Source: Flammeovirgaceae bacterium (GTDB taxonomy: Bacteria > Bacteroidota > Bacteroidia > Cytophagales > Cyclobacteriaceae). From it: 6,845 nt of DNA. The stretch spans positions 1 to 6,845 of the forward strand of contig QIDJ01000173.1 in NCBI GenBank assembly GCA_003228395.1, given 5' to 3'. The notes beneath the pieces were generated by a model that did not search any database, was not told the origin of the DNA, and worked only from the letters and a program-made list of their open reading frames with translations. The position numbers were made by a program, and so were the translations under genes. Positions 6,822 through 6,845 of the stretch are shown piece by piece. Each line of letters opens with the position of its first letter. Position 1 is the stretch's first letter.

Positions 6822-6845
6822 AGCTCCTTAAATAAATCAGGAGCT
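6822..6845 (+). terminator. Hairpin after the DUF3276 gene, probable terminator cut by the window end
   Basis: AGCTCCT (6822-6828) pairs perfectly with AGGAGCT (6839-6845) around a 10-nt loop, 23 nt after the stop codon. A T-tract would be expected directly beyond the window, but it cannot be seen, so the terminator call rests on the stem and its position. Confidence 0.65.

Noticed and set aside
1..6845. A novel multi-gene defence, toxin-antitoxin or biosynthetic system
   Set aside because: All six genes fall into known Bacteroidetes families on alternating strands, without a shared operon, mobile-element signs or nuclease/toxin domains.

Overview
The window looks like chromosomal DNA of a Bacteroidota (Bacteroidetes) bacterium. 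Four things point there: a T9SS/gliding-type C-terminal sorting domain, a TonB-dependent receptor with an N-terminal carboxypeptidase-regulatory-like domain, a DUF3276 (PUR-fold) protein, and AT-rich leaders without Shine-Dalgarno sequences. One leader carries a good match to the Bacteroidetes promoter pattern (TTG, about 19 nt, TAnnTTTG). I cannot assign a genus.

Layout. Positions 1-1200 (+) hold the 3' end of a large secreted or surface protein with SprB-like repeats and a type B T9SS sorting domain. Positions 1219-2238 (-) encode a LuxC-family acyl-CoA reductase. An 88-bp divergent promoter region separates it from a dicluster 4Fe-4S ferredoxin at 2327-2680 (+), which ends in a clear intrinsic terminator at 2706-2738. 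Positions 2891-5260 (+) encode a complete outer-membrane TonB-dependent receptor. Positions 5297-6202 (-) encode a DUF58 (vWA-like) protein. A 188-bp divergent region then leads to a DUF3276/PUR nucleic-acid-binding protein at 6391-6798 (+) with a repetitive charged tail. A hairpin, probably its terminator, is cut by the window end.

The genes look like separate transcription units: the strands run +, -, +, +, -, +. The two convergent junctions are very short (18 and 36 bp). The only pair that suggests a joint function is the divergent acyl-CoA reductase/ferredoxin couple. The surface protein and the receptor are envelope proteins. The DUF58 protein lacks its usual MoxR/Bat partners here, and the PUR protein is probably a housekeeping DNA/RNA binder.

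I find no RNA genes, CRISPR array, insertion sequence, phage genes or defence cassette. The window is mostly ordinary Bacteroidetes chromosome. The points most worth a second look are the reductase/ferredoxin pair, the in-frame micro-repeats in two small proteins, and the DUF58 gene away from its usual cluster.
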